Source: CAZBMD01 sp964493325 (GTDB taxonomy: Bacteria; Babelota; Babeliae; Babelales; RVW-14). Taken from it: a stretch of 64,000 bases of DNA. The notes under the pieces are model-generated. The model saw only the letters and a program-made list of their open reading frames with translations. It had not been told where the DNA came from and did not search any database. How positions within the stretch are numbered: the stretch's first letter is position 1; each line of letters opens with the position of its first letter. The stretch covers positions 1-64,000 of the forward strand of contig CAZBMD010000003.1 in the NCBI GenBank assembly GCA_964493325.1, written 5' to 3'. Shown here one piece after another: positions 57,114-64,000 of the stretch. A program made the translations under genes and the position numbers.

Positions 57114-58222
57114 AGAAGATTTTGTTATTGGTTGCGTTTGTATCGTTTACTTTGGGAAGTATGCAGGTAGCGCCAAATCGGGCTATACGTATTAGAATGG
57201 ACTATTTTCATGAGTATAACGGAAGTCTATCTTGTTTTGCAACAGCTACAGAAGGCAGACAGACGTACGTTATCTCTGGTTTTAATTCAGGTCATATTAA
57301 TGTCTCTTTGATGGATGGCTCTAAAATTTTTGAAGTGAAGCATGGCGCTCGAATTACTGCTGTTGAAGTAGTTACAAATGCAGGTTTGTGGTTTGTATCT
57401 GGAGCATCTGATGGAACTATTAAAGTGTGGGATTTTAAGAGAGGCTTAGTTGGAGGGTTTGCATGTGATTCCTCTATTCATACGATTAAGCTTATCAATT
57501 TCCAGGATGGTGGCACGTGGATAATGGCTGGAACAAACTTTAAAACTTACATTTTTAATCTTTTCGATGGTATTTTTGGATTGAGCAACGATAATGGTTG
57601 TCGTGTGAAGTTGAGACACTCCGTTGCGTGTAACGTCATCTCAACAGTAGAAACCGAACAGGATAAGATATGTATTCTTGCTGGTTTAGAGAATGGTGTT
57701 GTTGAAATATGGCGCCTTGACGGCGAGCTTCTGCAAGAGGTTGAAACAACATTGCAAGAATGTGGTGACAACAGAATTGTTGGGCTTGCTTCATGCAATC
57801 TGCAGGGCAAAATTTACATCATAGCTGGCTCTGAGTCTGGGACTGTTACAACCTGGATCTTGGGTGATGATATAAAAAGAAGTTTTCATTACAAGGATTA
57901 TTTGGGTAATGCTACTGCAGAGTATGGCATTACCGATGTGCGCCTGCGGTCTTTCTCTTTCAAAAAAATGAGCAACGGTGAAAATTTTTTACTATCAAGG
58001 CACAATACACATCTTTATCTATTTAATCTGACTAATTTTCTTCAAGATCAAGACGCTATTCATTGCGGCTTTCTAACTAATAAGTTTCCAACTTTTGATT
58101 GTCGCTGTGAAGTTCTTTTTACAACGAACAAGCATGAAAATTTTCTAGCAGTGGGCGTTGCTATCGATCCTGAGAATAGTACCAGAAGCATGGTTATTAT
58201 TAACAGAGTTCGTTTTAGCTAA
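57110..58222 (+). CDS. Exported beta-propeller (WD40-like) protein 1
   Basis: A 370-residue protein with a signal peptide (MKKILLLVAFVSFTLGS, then Met). The mature part is a series of about 40-50-residue units with a strand-turn-strand pattern: TYVISGFNSGHINVSLMDG, LWFVSGASDGTIKVWDFKRG, ICILAGLENGVVEIWRLDG, IYIIAGSESGTVTTWILGDD. The 'SGxxDGxIxVWD' sequence is WD40-like. I count about six to seven units, enough for a closed propeller. ATG 57110 has AAAAGG upstream and overlaps the previous stop (ATGA). The ending FLAVGVAIDP...MVIINRVRF is shared with the next two genes. Confidence 0.75.
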   Translation: MKKILLLVAFVSFTLGSMQVAPNRAIRIRMDYFHEYNGSLSCFATATEGRQTYVISGFNSGHINVSLMDGSKIFEVKHGARITAVEVVTNAGLWFVSGASDGTIKVWDFKRGLVGGFACDSSIHTIKLINFQDGGTWIMAGTNFKTYIFNLFDGIFGLSNDNGCRVKLRHSVACNVISTVETEQDKICILAGLENGVVEIWRLDGELLQEVETTLQECGDNRIVGLASCNLQGKIYIIAGSESGTVTTWILGDDIKRSFHYKDYLGNATAEYGITDVRLRSFSFKKMSNGENFLLSRHNTHLYLFNLTNFLQDQDAIHCGFLTNKFPTFDCRCEVLFTTNKHENFLAVGVAIDPENSTRSMVIINRVRFS

Positions 58223-58253
58223 TTGTTTTCTAGCTTATTAGGGGGAGTGTTTT

Positions 58254-59540
58254 ATGAAAAAAATATTAGCTCTGGTTGTTTGCTTGGTGAGTTTGTATGG
58301 TGAAATCATCGCGATGAAAAACCAGCCGGACAAGTACGATATTTTTTCGTTCTTCAAAGACGTTCAGTCAGTATTTGAGGTTGTTCGAGAAGAATATGAT
58401 TCTGCTCCTTGTGCTATGACATCAGTGATAACGGCAGGCGGCCTTACATACTTAGTAGTAGGCTTTGATAATGGTGATCTTGTGCTTTGCAGACCAGATG
58501 GTTCCGACTGGCGTATTATGAATTATGGCGGGAAAAAGATTAAATCGCTAAGCGCCATTACAACATCACAAGGGCAGACTTATATTGTGGCTCGGGCCGT
58601 AAGGGATGCAGGGCAATCTATCAACGTGTGGAAGGTTGATGGTGAGCTGATAGATTCGTTTGATTGTAATGATCATACTCATTCGCTTGTTTGTATAGAG
58701 ACGAAGTTCTCGTTTGAGCAAGAATGGCCTGAAGAAGGGAATGTGCACACCCCAGAAGTTGTAGTTGGTTCTCGGTGGGGGACTTGTATCTATGCGTTTA
58801 GTGGAGTATTAGAAGATAAAGCTGAATACGTTGATGACATAAACTATAGTGGGTTCATTGAATCTGCTGACTATGCTTCATCTCATATGACAGCTTTGGC
58901 TACGCGGCACGGCGATACGTTTATTATTACTGCTGATTATGCTGGTGATGTTATTAGAGTTCAGCGCTTTGATGGTTATCACGATTTAGAAGTAAAAAAG
59001 GTTGTAGAGCTTAACTATCCGAGCGCTTCATTGCTGGGGTTGCATGCTTTCAATAGCGATGATGGGAATGCATATCTTATTGCTGTTGGGAGAAAAGGCG
59101 CGATTACAAAATGGAATCTGGATGCAGTGATAAAGTGGAATTTGCAGGATGGTGCTCTTAAGACCATACAATTACCGCATCACAAGCGAATTAGAAAATT
59201 TTCCTTTAATGAAGTTGCTGTGGATAATGTTAGCGGTAGATTCGATGCTTTTCTTATAAGCTTTGATGATGAAATAGGGTTTGTGTGCTTTGATGATAAT
59301 GTTTCAGTTTTTATGGAAAATCATGAGCTCGTGATGATTAAAGAAATGTACCCCAACGCTGAGTGCTGGTCTGTGCATATGTTTACAACACCCCAGGGTG
59401 AGACTTTTGCAGCGCTTGGTATTGTCAAAAATCCAGCCGAAAGTAGGCGGAGCACCTTGATCATCAAGCGAGTTTTCTTTACGCATGATTGTGTAGAACA
59501 AATAAGTATAAATCAACTCAATGAATTCATTAACAGTTAG
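58254..59540 (+). CDS. Exported beta-propeller (WD40-like) protein 2
   Basis: A 428-residue paralogue of the preceding and following genes. It has a signal peptide (MKKILALVVCLVSLYGEIIA, then Met), blades such as TYLVVGFDNGDLVLCRPDG and TYIVARAVRDAGQSINVWKVDG, and the C-terminal FTTPQGETFAALGIVKNP. The segment EEYDSAPCAMTSVITAGG is matched by EEYDGTVPCVMTWVTTAQG in the next protein, so the two are close. GGGGGAG lies before the start. A 31-bp gap follows the first propeller gene. Confidence 0.75.
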   Translation: MKKILALVVCLVSLYGEIIAMKNQPDKYDIFSFFKDVQSVFEVVREEYDSAPCAMTSVITAGGLTYLVVGFDNGDLVLCRPDGSDWRIMNYGGKKIKSLSAITTSQGQTYIVARAVRDAGQSINVWKVDGELIDSFDCNDHTHSLVCIETKFSFEQEWPEEGNVHTPEVVVGSRWGTCIYAFSGVLEDKAEYVDDINYSGFIESADYASSHMTALATRHGDTFIITADYAGDVIRVQRFDGYHDLEVKKVVELNYPSASLLGLHAFNSDDGNAYLIAVGRKGAITKWNLDAVIKWNLQDGALKTIQLPHHKRIRKFSFNEVAVDNVSGRFDAFLISFDDEIGFVCFDDNVSVFMENHELVMIKEMYPNAECWSVHMFTTPQGETFAALGIVKNPAESRRSTLIIKRVFFTHDCVEQISINQLNEFINS

Positions 59541-59552
59541 GGAGAAACTGGT

Positions 59553-60710
59553 ATGAAAAATTTTCTCGTTTTGGGTATGTATTTTGCAAGCTTTTGTTTC
59601 AACCTTTCAGCAATGGAAAATCAGCAGGAAGGTTTCGCATCCAATCCCATCGCTCATACTTATTTGTTTGAAGAATATGATGGCACAGTCCCTTGTGTTA
59701 TGACATGGGTGACAACAGCACAAGGGGATATCTACCTTGTTGTTGGGTTTAAGGATAGTCGCATTGTTACCTGCCGACCAGATGGATCGGATAAGCATGT
59801 AATGAGTCATGGCCGTACGAGAATTAGCTCGCTTGATGCTATTACAACTTCGCAAGGAGAAACGTATATTATTTCGGCTTTGGGTGAGGAGGACTATGGT
59901 AACAATGTTATTAAAATTTGGAATTTGCAAGGTGATCTTGTTAGATCATTTGATGGTTGTGATTTTGCTTGGTCTCTTGCTTTTATCGAAACAGTTGATC
60001 ATGAGGTGGTAATCCTATCGCACCAGTTTAATGGTATAGTATTGTATAATTTTAAAGGTGAGCGTCAAAAGGAATTGAATGATTTTCGAAAAATACATGG
60101 CTTTAGAGTTCTTACAACGCGTAGAGGTGATACGCTTCTTTTTGGTTATCCAGAAGATAAGGGCGTCCGTGCAAGAAGCCTTCTTAATTTTGATTATGGT
60201 GATATCGATAAATGGTTTGATTGTCCAATAGATTATTTCAACGGTGTGCATGTTTTTGACAGTCAAGATGGCAATACGTATCTTGTTGCCATTGGTGCGG
60301 ATAAGTTCATGAAATATAATATTTACGATGCAACAGTCGCACCAACGTGTAAGCATGAGTACTCCTACCGCAGAAATCTCAGCTCTTTTGTTCAAGCAAC
60401 GGTACAGGATTTTCACGCTCCATGTGATGTATTGCTGATGAGCTGTAGGAATAGGCTATACTTTTCTTTTTTTGAAAAAGATTTAGATGCTTGTTGGGGG
60501 AGTAACGTCTTTGAGGAAGTTATAAAAAACCATCCTAAGGCCAAGGTTCAGTCTATGAAAATGTTTACTACTCCTCAGGGTGAGACATTTGTGGCGCTTG
60601 GTATCGTGAAAAATTCTGATTGGAAATATACCTCTTGCGAAAATAAGAATAGTTTGCTGCTGGTCGATAGCGTTTCTTTTGTTCAAAAAAATAAAGCGGA
60701 TACAGAGTGA
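59553..60710 (+). CDS. Exported beta-propeller (WD40-like) protein 3
   Basis: A 385-residue paralogue with a signal peptide (MKNFLVLGMYFASFCFNLSA, then Met), blades IYLVVGFKDSRIVTCRPDG and TYIISALGEEDYGNNVIKIWN, and C-terminal FTTPQGETFVALGIVKNSD, nearly the same as in protein 2. The start follows AGGGAG. Twelve bp separate it from protein 2, so they are in one transcript. The next gene, a sugar nucleotidyltransferase, starts 54 bp later. Confidence 0.75.
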   Translation: MKNFLVLGMYFASFCFNLSAMENQQEGFASNPIAHTYLFEEYDGTVPCVMTWVTTAQGDIYLVVGFKDSRIVTCRPDGSDKHVMSHGRTRISSLDAITTSQGETYIISALGEEDYGNNVIKIWNLQGDLVRSFDGCDFAWSLAFIETVDHEVVILSHQFNGIVLYNFKGERQKELNDFRKIHGFRVLTTRRGDTLLFGYPEDKGVRARSLLNFDYGDIDKWFDCPIDYFNGVHVFDSQDGNTYLVAIGADKFMKYNIYDATVAPTCKHEYSYRRNLSSFVQATVQDFHAPCDVLLMSCRNRLYFSFFEKDLDACWGSNVFEEVIKNHPKAKVQSMKMFTTPQGETFVALGIVKNSDWKYTSCENKNSLLLVDSVSFVQKNKADTE

Positions 60711-60764
60711 TCAGCGCTAGCCGCCGTTGAAAATTTTATCTTGCTCGTGCAACAAGGAGTAGTA

Positions 60765-61778
60765 ATGAGATTCCCATTTGTTGTAATTCTTGCTGGAGGT
60801 AGCGGGCAGCGCCTGTGGCCATTGAGCCACAAAGAGTCGCCCAAGCAGCTTATTCAATTTTTGGATGGGCGATCGCTGTTGCAGCATACACTCGATCGGG
60901 TGAGTGCTCTGACAAAAAAAGACAATGTCATTATCGTGACGCACAGCGATTACGTGCAGGTTATCAAAGAACATGTGGGTCATGTGGTAGGGCGTATTCT
61001 TGCTGAACCAGCGTGCAAAAATACAGCTCCAGCCGTGCTGCTTGCGCTTCGATACATTCAAGAACAAGGGGAAGATGCGCAGGTTATTATTATCCCGGCT
61101 GATCATTTTGTTCCGCAGTCAGAAAGATTTTTACAAACACTGGCGCAGGCGGTTTTGTTCTCACAAAATCATAATCAGATTGCTATTCTTGGCGCAAAAC
61201 CTTCCTATCCAGCCACAGGATACGGGTATGTGCAAGCCCAGTATAATGAGCTTTTTGGGGGCTACGCTGTTGTAAAATTTCACGAAAAACCAAATGAAGC
61301 AACAGCGCGATCCTACCTTGAGCGCGGTGATATGTGGTGGAATATGGGCATCTTTGCAGGGCGCGTTTCTGTTTTTTTGGAAGAATTTTCTTTGTATGTG
61401 CCGCAGCTTTTTGCATCGCTGTCACAGTCGAATATGGCTCCTGTGGACTACAATCAACTGCAATCGATATCTATCGATTATGCGGTGATGGAAAAAAGTA
61501 ATCGCTTGGTGGTCTTTCCATTTTTTGGTGATTGGTTTGACGTGGGGAATGTACGAACTTTTTTGGATATTCAACAAAAATACGGTATGCAAGGGGTGCA
61601 TAACCTGATTAATGTTCATGGTCATGATAATTCTGTGCTGTCCAAGAAAAAAATTGTTGCTTGTGTTGGTGTGAGCGATTTGTGCGTTATCGAAACTGAT
61701 GACGCGCTTTTAATCGTATCAAAAAATGATGTTGAGTCGGTAAAAGATGTGGTAGGAAGGCTCCATGAACTCTCGTAA
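60765..61778 (+). CDS. manC: Mannose-1-phosphate guanylyltransferase
   Basis: A 337-residue nucleotidyltransferase that makes GDP-mannose. It has the pyrophosphorylase signature FVVILAGGSGQRLWPLSHKESPKQ at the N-terminus, AEPACKNTAPA, PADHFV and KFHEKPN (metal and sugar contacts), and WWNMGIFAGRVSVF. Type II enzymes with a phosphomannose isomerase cupin are about 470 residues. Here the isomerase part is absent, so this is a single-function form. ATG 60765 is chosen (AAGGAG upstream) over one eight codons earlier. It overlaps the next gene by 14 bp. Confidence 0.9.
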   Translation: MRFPFVVILAGGSGQRLWPLSHKESPKQLIQFLDGRSLLQHTLDRVSALTKKDNVIIVTHSDYVQVIKEHVGHVVGRILAEPACKNTAPAVLLALRYIQEQGEDAQVIIIPADHFVPQSERFLQTLAQAVLFSQNHNQIAILGAKPSYPATGYGYVQAQYNELFGGYAVVKFHEKPNEATARSYLERGDMWWNMGIFAGRVSVFLEEFSLYVPQLFASLSQSNMAPVDYNQLQSISIDYAVMEKSNRLVVFPFFGDWFDVGNVRTFLDIQQKYGMQGVHNLINVHGHDNSVLSKKKIVACVGVSDLCVIETDDALLIVSKNDVESVKDVVGRLHELS

Positions 61779-63612
61779 AAAATATCTTCTTGCGCTGGTT
61801 TTGTTTTTGATAGTCGTTGTTATTTTTGGTGGAGCGGTTGGGGCTATCTGGTTTCGCGAAGATGATTTGGGAACCATTATTAACGGCATTGTTAAAAGTT
61901 GGGAAGATCTTCTTAAAATTTTTTCTACTGATGTTCGTAATTTTATTTGCCCGGTTAACTATCATCGTTCTAAGCCTAATGTTCTGTCAGGGTTTTTACG
62001 TCCGCTGCAACATCTTCTTTTTTCGCTGGAATACTTTTGCTTTGGTTTGAATGTTCGAGCATTTTATGAAGTCCACGTTGTGCTCCATGCCATGAATGCG
62101 GTATTGCTCTATTTTTTATGTGCACACCTGTTGCCGCTCAGTTATGCTTTTCTTGCAGCACTTGTCTTTGCTGTGTCTCCCGATGTCTCGTGGCTGACTT
62201 GGATTGCAACGGCGCAAAATACACTATCAACCTTATTTATGCTTGCCGCCTTGCTTGCGTACAGCCAATTTTTTGCAGGAACAAAAAGAGCCTGGGCATG
62301 GTTTTATGGTGCAGGGTTTTTATTTTTTCTTTCGCTTCTGGCGCGTGAAAATGGCATTGTTTTTCCGTTGTGGATTTTTGCCGCCATCTACCTTTTGTAC
62401 ACCGAGCTTGCTCAATCACGAGTTAAGCGATTTTTGTATACGCTGCGCGTTACCTGGATATTTTTTGCAGCGCTTGCCCTGTACTGGCTGCTGCGGCTGT
62501 GGGCCTTTGGCGTGGGAACGCTTGGTAGAACGCTATCAAACATGTTGATTCGTTTTCCAATGCTTTCGCAGTTCTTTAGTGTTCCTAAAAAAAAAGTTGT
62601 CCTTGCTGCTGCAGAGCCCATTTTCAAGTCGATGCCGAATCTGGTTGTTGATACTGTGCAGTCACGGTGGACCATGTTCATGCGCTTGTTCGATAGTTTT
62701 TTTTCGTGGACGGGGTCATATTTCTCGCTTGATGCTCGCCAGATAGGCGGTAAATTGTTGGTGGTAGGGCTTACTGCCTTTTTCACTTATTTTCTCTGGA
62801 AAAGCTATAACAAAGCATATGGCGTTTTGGGTGTTTTTTTGTTGGGTGTTGGGCTTTTTTGTTGGCCAGGTTTTATGGCCTATCCCTGCCCGCGCTACCT
62901 TAATTCAATTTACCCAATTGTTGCTGTTATGATTGTTGTTGGTTTTGCTCGCCTAGGTCGTAGCCTGGCAGAGCGTATTCTCAAGGCTGCAACGTTTTGT
63001 GTTTTGGTTGCGGGCATTGGCTACGGAGTGTGTCATAATTGTTATGGATTGCGAACCGAAGCTGCTGCACGAGCTGCATACAAAGATCGTTTCGACCAAT
63101 TTTTTAGCAACCATACATTCAAACCAGGAACCAAGTTTGTGGTGCTCAGTTCACCATTTGTTTCAGATATTCAGAGTATTTTTCAAACTTATCTGAACGA
63201 TTTTTCAGTCGTCGTTGCTCATGAGCCGTTTGCAACGCTTGCCGAGAAGGGGATTTTTGGGTGCACCAAAGACTATCGTACCATTAACGTGCAGTCGCGC
63301 ATCGAGTCGATTGATGGCGGTTTGCGATTTATATCTTTAGACCCTGAGCATTGTGGTTGGTGGATAAAATTTTCGGATCACCCGTTACGGTGGTCAATTC
63401 AAGACAGGGCGTATGTATGGTCTTCTGATGAATATGCGATTGATTGTTGGTATCCATGTTCTCTTGGTACATTTAAAATTAATCAGCTGTATGACAAGTT
63501 CTTCCTGACTGATGTTTCATTTGTTTTGGATCAGCAGTGGTTTGATGAGAACACTGTCGTCGTAGTGTGGGACACTCAGAATGGTTGTTACAAAATTTTT
63601 TCTAGTGAGTAG
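61765..63612 (+). CDS. Large membrane glycosyltransferase-like protein (GT-C/TMTC-like)
   Basis: A 615-residue protein with about ten to eleven helices in the first two thirds and a soluble C-terminal domain (about 440-615). The loop after helix 1 holds WFREDDLGTIING (adjacent acidic residues, a typical GT-C site), followed by RPLQHLLFSLEYFCFGLNVRAFYEVHVVLHAMNAVLLYFL, which resembles O-mannosyltransferase-like and bacterial homologues with the 'RPL...HxxNxxLL' pattern. It overlaps manC, so GDP-mannose could feed it through a polyprenyl carrier. The role is inferred. Confidence 0.75.
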   Translation: MNSRKKYLLALVLFLIVVVIFGGAVGAIWFREDDLGTIINGIVKSWEDLLKIFSTDVRNFICPVNYHRSKPNVLSGFLRPLQHLLFSLEYFCFGLNVRAFYEVHVVLHAMNAVLLYFLCAHLLPLSYAFLAALVFAVSPDVSWLTWIATAQNTLSTLFMLAALLAYSQFFAGTKRAWAWFYGAGFLFFLSLLARENGIVFPLWIFAAIYLLYTELAQSRVKRFLYTLRVTWIFFAALALYWLLRLWAFGVGTLGRTLSNMLIRFPMLSQFFSVPKKKVVLAAAEPIFKSMPNLVVDTVQSRWTMFMRLFDSFFSWTGSYFSLDARQIGGKLLVVGLTAFFTYFLWKSYNKAYGVLGVFLLGVGLFCWPGFMAYPCPRYLNSIYPIVAVMIVVGFARLGRSLAERILKAATFCVLVAGIGYGVCHNCYGLRTEAAARAAYKDRFDQFFSNHTFKPGTKFVVLSSPFVSDIQSIFQTYLNDFSVVVAHEPFATLAEKGIFGCTKDYRTINVQSRIESIDGGLRFISLDPEHCGWWIKFSDHPLRWSIQDRAYVWSSDEYAIDCWYPCSLGTFKINQLYDKFFLTDVSFVLDQQWFDENTVVVVWDTQNGCYKIFSSE

Positions 63613-63629
63613 CGTTGAGAGGATTGAGG

Positions 63630-64000
63630 ATGAACGCTTTTATCTATAAGAATAAAATACTTTCGAGAATATTTTTTCTCTTATCGATTCAGACATCGAT
63701 ATTTTGTGGATATTTTGAGATGTCTGAAGTAAGAGGAGAGCTCTCTGGGGCTAAGGTTCTTAAGTTGCTTGAAAAATTTCCAAATTTTGAAAACGCTTCT
63801 TTGCCAGGAGGCGATACGCCATTGCATGTAGCTTGCCGGTGGGGCCTTTATGACGTTTTTTGTAATATTCTTAACGGCCATGGCGTTAATATTCATGCAG
63901 CGAATAATAATGGAGATACGCCGTTACTTGTTGCTGCCTTTTACGGGTACCGGCTATTTATAGAAAAATTAATTACAAGCGGCGCAGAGATAGATGGGCG
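63630..64000 (+). CDS. Exported ankyrin-repeat protein, partial (runs off the window)
   Basis: An open frame from ATG 63630 (GAGAGGA upstream, 18 bp after the previous stop) to the end of the window without a stop, 123 codons. It has an N-terminal hydrophobic signal segment (ILSRIFFLLSIQTSIFCG) and two ankyrin repeats: GDTPLHVACRWGLYDVFCNILNGHGVNIHAANNN and GDTPLLVAAFYGYRLFIEKLITSGAEID, both with the canonical TPL-A-GxxxxxxxLL-x-GA pattern. It is the fourth exported ankyrin gene of the window and closes the glycan island. Confidence 0.8.
   Translation, partial: MNAFIYKNKILSRIFFLLSIQTSIFCGYFEMSEVRGELSGAKVLKLLEKFPNFENASLPGGDTPLHVACRWGLYDVFCNILNGHGVNIHAANNNGDTPLLVAAFYGYRLFIEKLITSGAEIDG

Overview
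The window most likely comes from a metagenome-assembled or draft genome of Candidatus Dependentiae (TM6) or a similar host-dependent bacterium. This is an inference, based on four things: an ATP/ADP translocase of the parasite NTT family, an unusual density of small exported proteins with no obvious function, several exported ankyrin and propeller proteins, and a large block of membrane glycosyltransferases in a low-to-moderate GC background with the standard genetic code (TGA is used as a stop). A run of exactly 100 N at 17581-17680 marks an assembly gap inside a 12-bp tandem repeat.

Layout. 1-3450: 23S rRNA, spacer, 5S rRNA and terminator (the 16S gene lies off the left edge). 3450-3870: intergenic repeats and a remnant of a macro-domain gene. 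3868-9452: NTT translocase (minus), an exported unknown, a BI-1/YccA membrane protein, and a MacA-like adaptor with a MacB-like permease that lacks an ATPase domain. 9851-15975: an exported GNAT-like protein, then an ABC importer of the TrpX/Y/Z type (binding protein, permease, ATPase) interrupted by an aminoacylase-1-like M20 hydrolase, then ychF. 16052-19553 (minus): five consecutive exported proteins of unknown function, one with an NQNN repeat and one with ankyrin repeats. 19862-26693 (minus): an ABC-F ATPase, NurA, a PQ-loop transporter, an exported unknown and SecA. 26959-38535: atpD-atpC, a sulfotransferase/kinase pair, murE, an exported GNAT-like protein, an exported M16 protease, an unknown and hisS.

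38698-64000 is an island of surface-glycan genes: galE, seven multi-pass GT-C type glycosyltransferase candidates, a UDP-galactopyranose-mutase-like flavoprotein, an asparagine synthase (asnB) and a mannose-1-phosphate guanylyltransferase. Many of these genes overlap by 4 bp (ATGA or GTGA) and so are probably translationally coupled. Between them lie exported ankyrin proteins, exported GNAT-like proteins and four exported beta-propeller-like proteins, three of them in tandem. The last gene, an exported ankyrin protein, runs off the right edge.

Taken together, the window pairs energy parasitism (NTT) and scavenging (importer plus acylase, exported protease) with a SecA-dependent exported protein set that may act on the host, and with machinery that builds or decorates a surface glycan. 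The most interesting unexplained material is the exported GNAT-like family (two members share a GTLQDW motif), the tandem exported propellers coupled to a glycosyltransferase, and the frequent methionine right after the predicted signal-peptide cleavage site.
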